Made by a program: the position numbers and the translations under genes. Below, piece by piece: positions 60,708-64,000 of a stretch of 64,000 bases of DNA (position 1 is its first letter; the number at the start of each line of letters is the position of its first letter). The notes under the pieces are model-generated. The model had not been told where the DNA came from. It made no database searches and saw only the letters and a list, made by a program, of their open reading frames with translations. Source of the stretch: Ustulina deusta (lineage: Eukaryota > Ascomycota > Sordariomycetes > Xylariales > Xylariaceae); assembly GCA_023159155.1 (NCBI GenBank), contig JAJNNX010000065.1, positions 186,001 through 250,000 on the forward strand, read 5' to 3'.

Positions 60708-63700
60708 TTAATAGCCTAGCTTTTTTGTTTTTGGTTATTAATTTGCTATTAATAGTTATTACTTTTTATAATTTAGCTGCATTAAAACTAATTGTTTAGT
60801 AAGTTATAATTAGAATATTAAAAGTTAATTTAGTAAAAATTTAGTATTTATTATTAGGCAGCTCTCTATTTAGGCTTAAATTTAGTAATTTAGCTTATAG
60901 TATTACTAAATATAGTAGGGCAGCTTTTGGACTCTATAGTAGTATTAATAATCTAAAGGCGAACTATAAATTAGTATAAGGATAGGAATTTTAATAAAGA
61001 GCTTTTGTTTCTTTTTTTATAAGCTTATTTTTATTAAAAAATTTTTTAGATTTAGATTTATTAGTATTTTTAATATTATTTTTTAAAAGTTAGCTAGTAA
61101 GCTTGTTATTTTTTTGTTTATTAGCTATGTTTTTTTTAAAATTAAAAATATTTTAGTAACTAATATTATTTATTAATATTTTATATATTTCTAAAATTAT
61201 TTTTAAAATTATTTTTATTATTACTAAAGAACTTATTTTTATTAAAAATTATGTTTTTTATTATTATAATTTTGTTTTTTTAAAAGAACTAGATATAGTA
61301 AGTGTTAGTAAATTAGTAGTTTATTAAATAGCTTATCTAGGCGTTAAAGTCAAGCTTTTTATACTTTTATTTTTTAAGTTTAGTTTTAGTAGTTATAATA
61401 AATGTTATATATTTAAATATTTTTAAATAAAATATATAAAATGTTTGATTATAGCTAATAAGTTTTTATAAATAATTAAAATATAAATAGAATTTTTTAT
61501 ATAGAGCTTGCTAGTAATTAATTTGTTTAAGTATCTAGTTATATAAATATATTATTATTTGAACTATTTTAAGCTAAAAAAAAGCAAAGAGCTTATAATT
61601 GTTATATATTAAGCTTGCTTAATACTTAATAGTACTTTTTATTTTTTTAGCTGCTTTGTTAAGATTTTAAATATATAGTGGTAAGATTTTAAAATTTACT
61701 TTATAAGCTTGTTTTATAGTTATTACTAAATATATAATTTTTTAATTATTACTAATAATCTTATTATTATATTTTATAACTTTTATTTTATTATTATAAT
61801 ATATTTAAATATATTAAATATAATATTTAAAAGCTTTTTAAATAGTATTAATATATTTATTATTAGTATAATAGTTCTAGGTATAACTTAAGTATTAATT
61901 AATAACTAGTATAATATATTATAAGCGCTTATTTTTATTAAAAGTGTTAAATTTATAAAAATTAATAGTTAATTAGGCATTAGTTTTTATAACTTTTAAA
62001 CAAATATTTTGTATTATTTTGTAGTAAGCTTTAGATTTATTACATGCTATGTAGTCTATAGTTTGGATTTTGTTATTAAGGTATAAAATGATTGCTGCTC
62101 CTTTTATATAGTTAAATAACTGTTTTAAAAGTTTAGAGCTTATATATTTTAAACGTTAGTACTACTTATAAAAGCTAGCTTGAGATCTAGAGCGCTTTAT
62201 ATAAAAGTTTAGCAAGTTTTTTTATATATAGAATATTTGTTTAGTTAGGCGTTCTAAAAGATATTCTATAATATATTAGCTATATATTTGGGTTAAAAAA
62301 CATAGAAATTTTTTTTATTAATATTTTAAAAGATCGGATTTAAGTTTATTATTTTAATATATACTTGTTTAGTTTAAGACTTATAAAAAAACTAAGTTAA
62401 TAGCTATATTTAAACAAAAAGTAATATTATATAGCTAATATATAACTATACTTTTTAGGCCTTAAGCCTTAATATTAATTTTGTTATAGCTATATATATA
62501 AATTGCGCTATTTCTTACTAGTATTATATTATTTAGGTTAATATTTTTTAAATATATAAAGTAATATATTTAATTAAATATATAAATAGTTAATTTAGAG
62601 TTTATTATAGCTAAGTTATATAGTTTATATATTTTAGTAAGTTTTTAGTTAGTAATAAATAAGCTTGCTATTTTTGCTATAAAAGGCTTTAGAAGTTAAT
62701 TACTTTAAAGGTTATCTTTTAAAACTTTAAATCCTTTTTTTTTTTTATTGTTTTTGCGCTTTTTTTACTGCTTATTTAACGCTTTTTTTATTTGCTATAT
62801 ATATTTTAGCTATTCTATTAATGCTTTAATTAAGTTTTTAGCTTTTTAATTAAAATTTTATAAATATAAGCTAGTAGTTTGATATATAGTAATAACTATA
62901 GTATATAATATAATTTTTTATGTTTGGGTTTTTTTTTTTAGCTTTAGTCCTTATATTAATATAAAAGCGCTTAATAAAAATGTTTTTAAAACTTTTTTTT
63001 TAATTGTTTTGGTAGCTTTTGTAACTATTGTTAATTTAGTATTATTAATAATTTTTGCAATTTTAATAATTTTATTTAAAGTAATTTTTTTTTGATTGTT
63101 TATAGAATTGTCTGAATTATTTTAGTTGTTAGAAAGTTTAAAAGTATTAAAAGCATTTTTTTTAATAATCCTTTTAGAAATATAGGTTATGTTTAAAATT
63201 ATAACCTTTTGGTATAGTTCGGTAATAATAGTTTAGTATTATAAAGTATTATGTATAATAATATTATAATAGATATTTTAAAAAAAAGTAACTTAAGCTA
63301 AATAAATATTTTATAAAGCTTTTTTTAAGTTAATAATAAGTTTAAACAAATTTATTATTTTAGCGCTTTTTAAATAAGTTTTAAAAACTTTATTAAGCTA
63401 TTTGTTTATTTATTTAATTAAATTTTTAATAAGTTTTTTAGTTATAAAATTAATAAAAGCTTTATATTTTAACTTATATTTAAACTTTAGAATATATTAA
63501 GTTATATTTTTAAGCTTTTTAAAGTTATTATATTACTTATTAATTATTTAGTTAGTTTTTATTTATATTAAATAGTAGTTTAAATAGACTGTTTTATATA
63601 TTTATTTAGTAAGCTTAATAAGCTTAATTTAGTAGTTAATATAATATTTAAAAATAATTTTGTAGTATTATTTAGTATTTTAATATAATGTTTTTTTAGT

Positions 63701-64000
63701 AATAGTTAATTTTATATATATTGCAATATTAAAATCAGCAGTTCTAATAAAAAAAAAATTGCTTATTAGTAGTACGTTTAGTAGCTAAAGCTATAGAGCT
63801 CGCTTTTTTCTTAGAACTATATATTTCTAAAAGTTGTAGTTGCAAGCGCTAATAATAAAATTTTTTTTTTATAGCAGGAAATTTTTTAAAAAATTAAACA
63901 TAATAATATATTATTTAAACATAGTAGCAATCTTTATATATTTCCGGCTAAAAATCGCTTATAATAAAGTATAAAAATTAATAAAACTTTTAATTATTAG

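Larger units (their letters stand above)
57011..64000. repeat. AT-rich block, RIP-like decayed repeat DNA
   Basis: Seven kilobases of nearly pure A+T with stops in all frames, like the block at 1-2520 and the interior of the LTR element. One island keeps more C and G (57840-58150). AAGCTTTT/AAAAGCTT-like words recur through the block, as expected for degenerate descendants of repeats. It runs off the window's right end, so its borders and ancestry are unknown. No gene is seen. Confidence 0.8.

Noticed and set aside
1..64000. tRNA, rRNA and telomere repeats
   Set aside because: I scanned by eye for T-loop-like GGTTCRANYCC with a matching stem, for 5S-like sequence and for TTAGGG arrays, and saw none that could be supported. 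A covariance-model search would be decisive.

Overview
The window looks like a filamentous ascomycete chromosome segment, probably of a Pezizomycotina lineage. The evidence is short spliceosomal introns (about 45-240 nt, GTRNGT or GCAAGT donors, CTAAY/CTRAC-like branch sites), families typical of such fungi (HET domain, Zn2Cys6 and bZIP regulators, Pho85-type cyclin), and very AT-rich blocks almost free of C and G that look like repeats destroyed by RIP-type C-to-T mutation. I cannot name the species.

Layout. 1-2520 is an AT-rich block. From 2521 to about 19750 the composition becomes ordinary but I find no supportable gene; the second half carries many dispersed short motifs (GTAGGTA/TACCTAC and GTAGTGTA) and microsatellites. 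20588-34374 is a gene block, all on the + strand: a Clg1/Pcl-like cyclin, a six-exon nitronate monooxygenase, a bZIP factor and a Zn2Cys6 factor, with a TA-flanked MITE at 27469-27793. 34375-38600 is intergenic with a solo LTR at 36729-36934. About 38603-44311 is an LTR retroelement whose interior has been mutated to nearly pure A+T.

46305-56649 is the most unusual part. A + strand gene encodes an N-terminal region, a protein-kinase-like domain and a HET cell-death domain in one predicted protein of about 1355 aa. Tail to tail with it lies a paralogous kinase gene on the - strand (about 956 aa, no HET domain) whose VAIK lysine is replaced by glutamate. Head to head with that gene is a small three-exon gene for a predicted 88-aa protein, followed by a class III (SIRT5-like) sirtuin on the - strand. 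The window ends in a 7-kb AT-rich block with a four-copy tandem array of about 83 bp.

Working view (inference): the kinase-HET protein, its kinase paralog and perhaps the small protein form a candidate allorecognition or programmed-cell-death module lying between two repeat-rich blocks. The 20-34 kb block looks like ordinary housekeeping, metabolic and regulatory genes. All gene models were built by hand from reading frames and splice signals, without RNA evidence or database searches.
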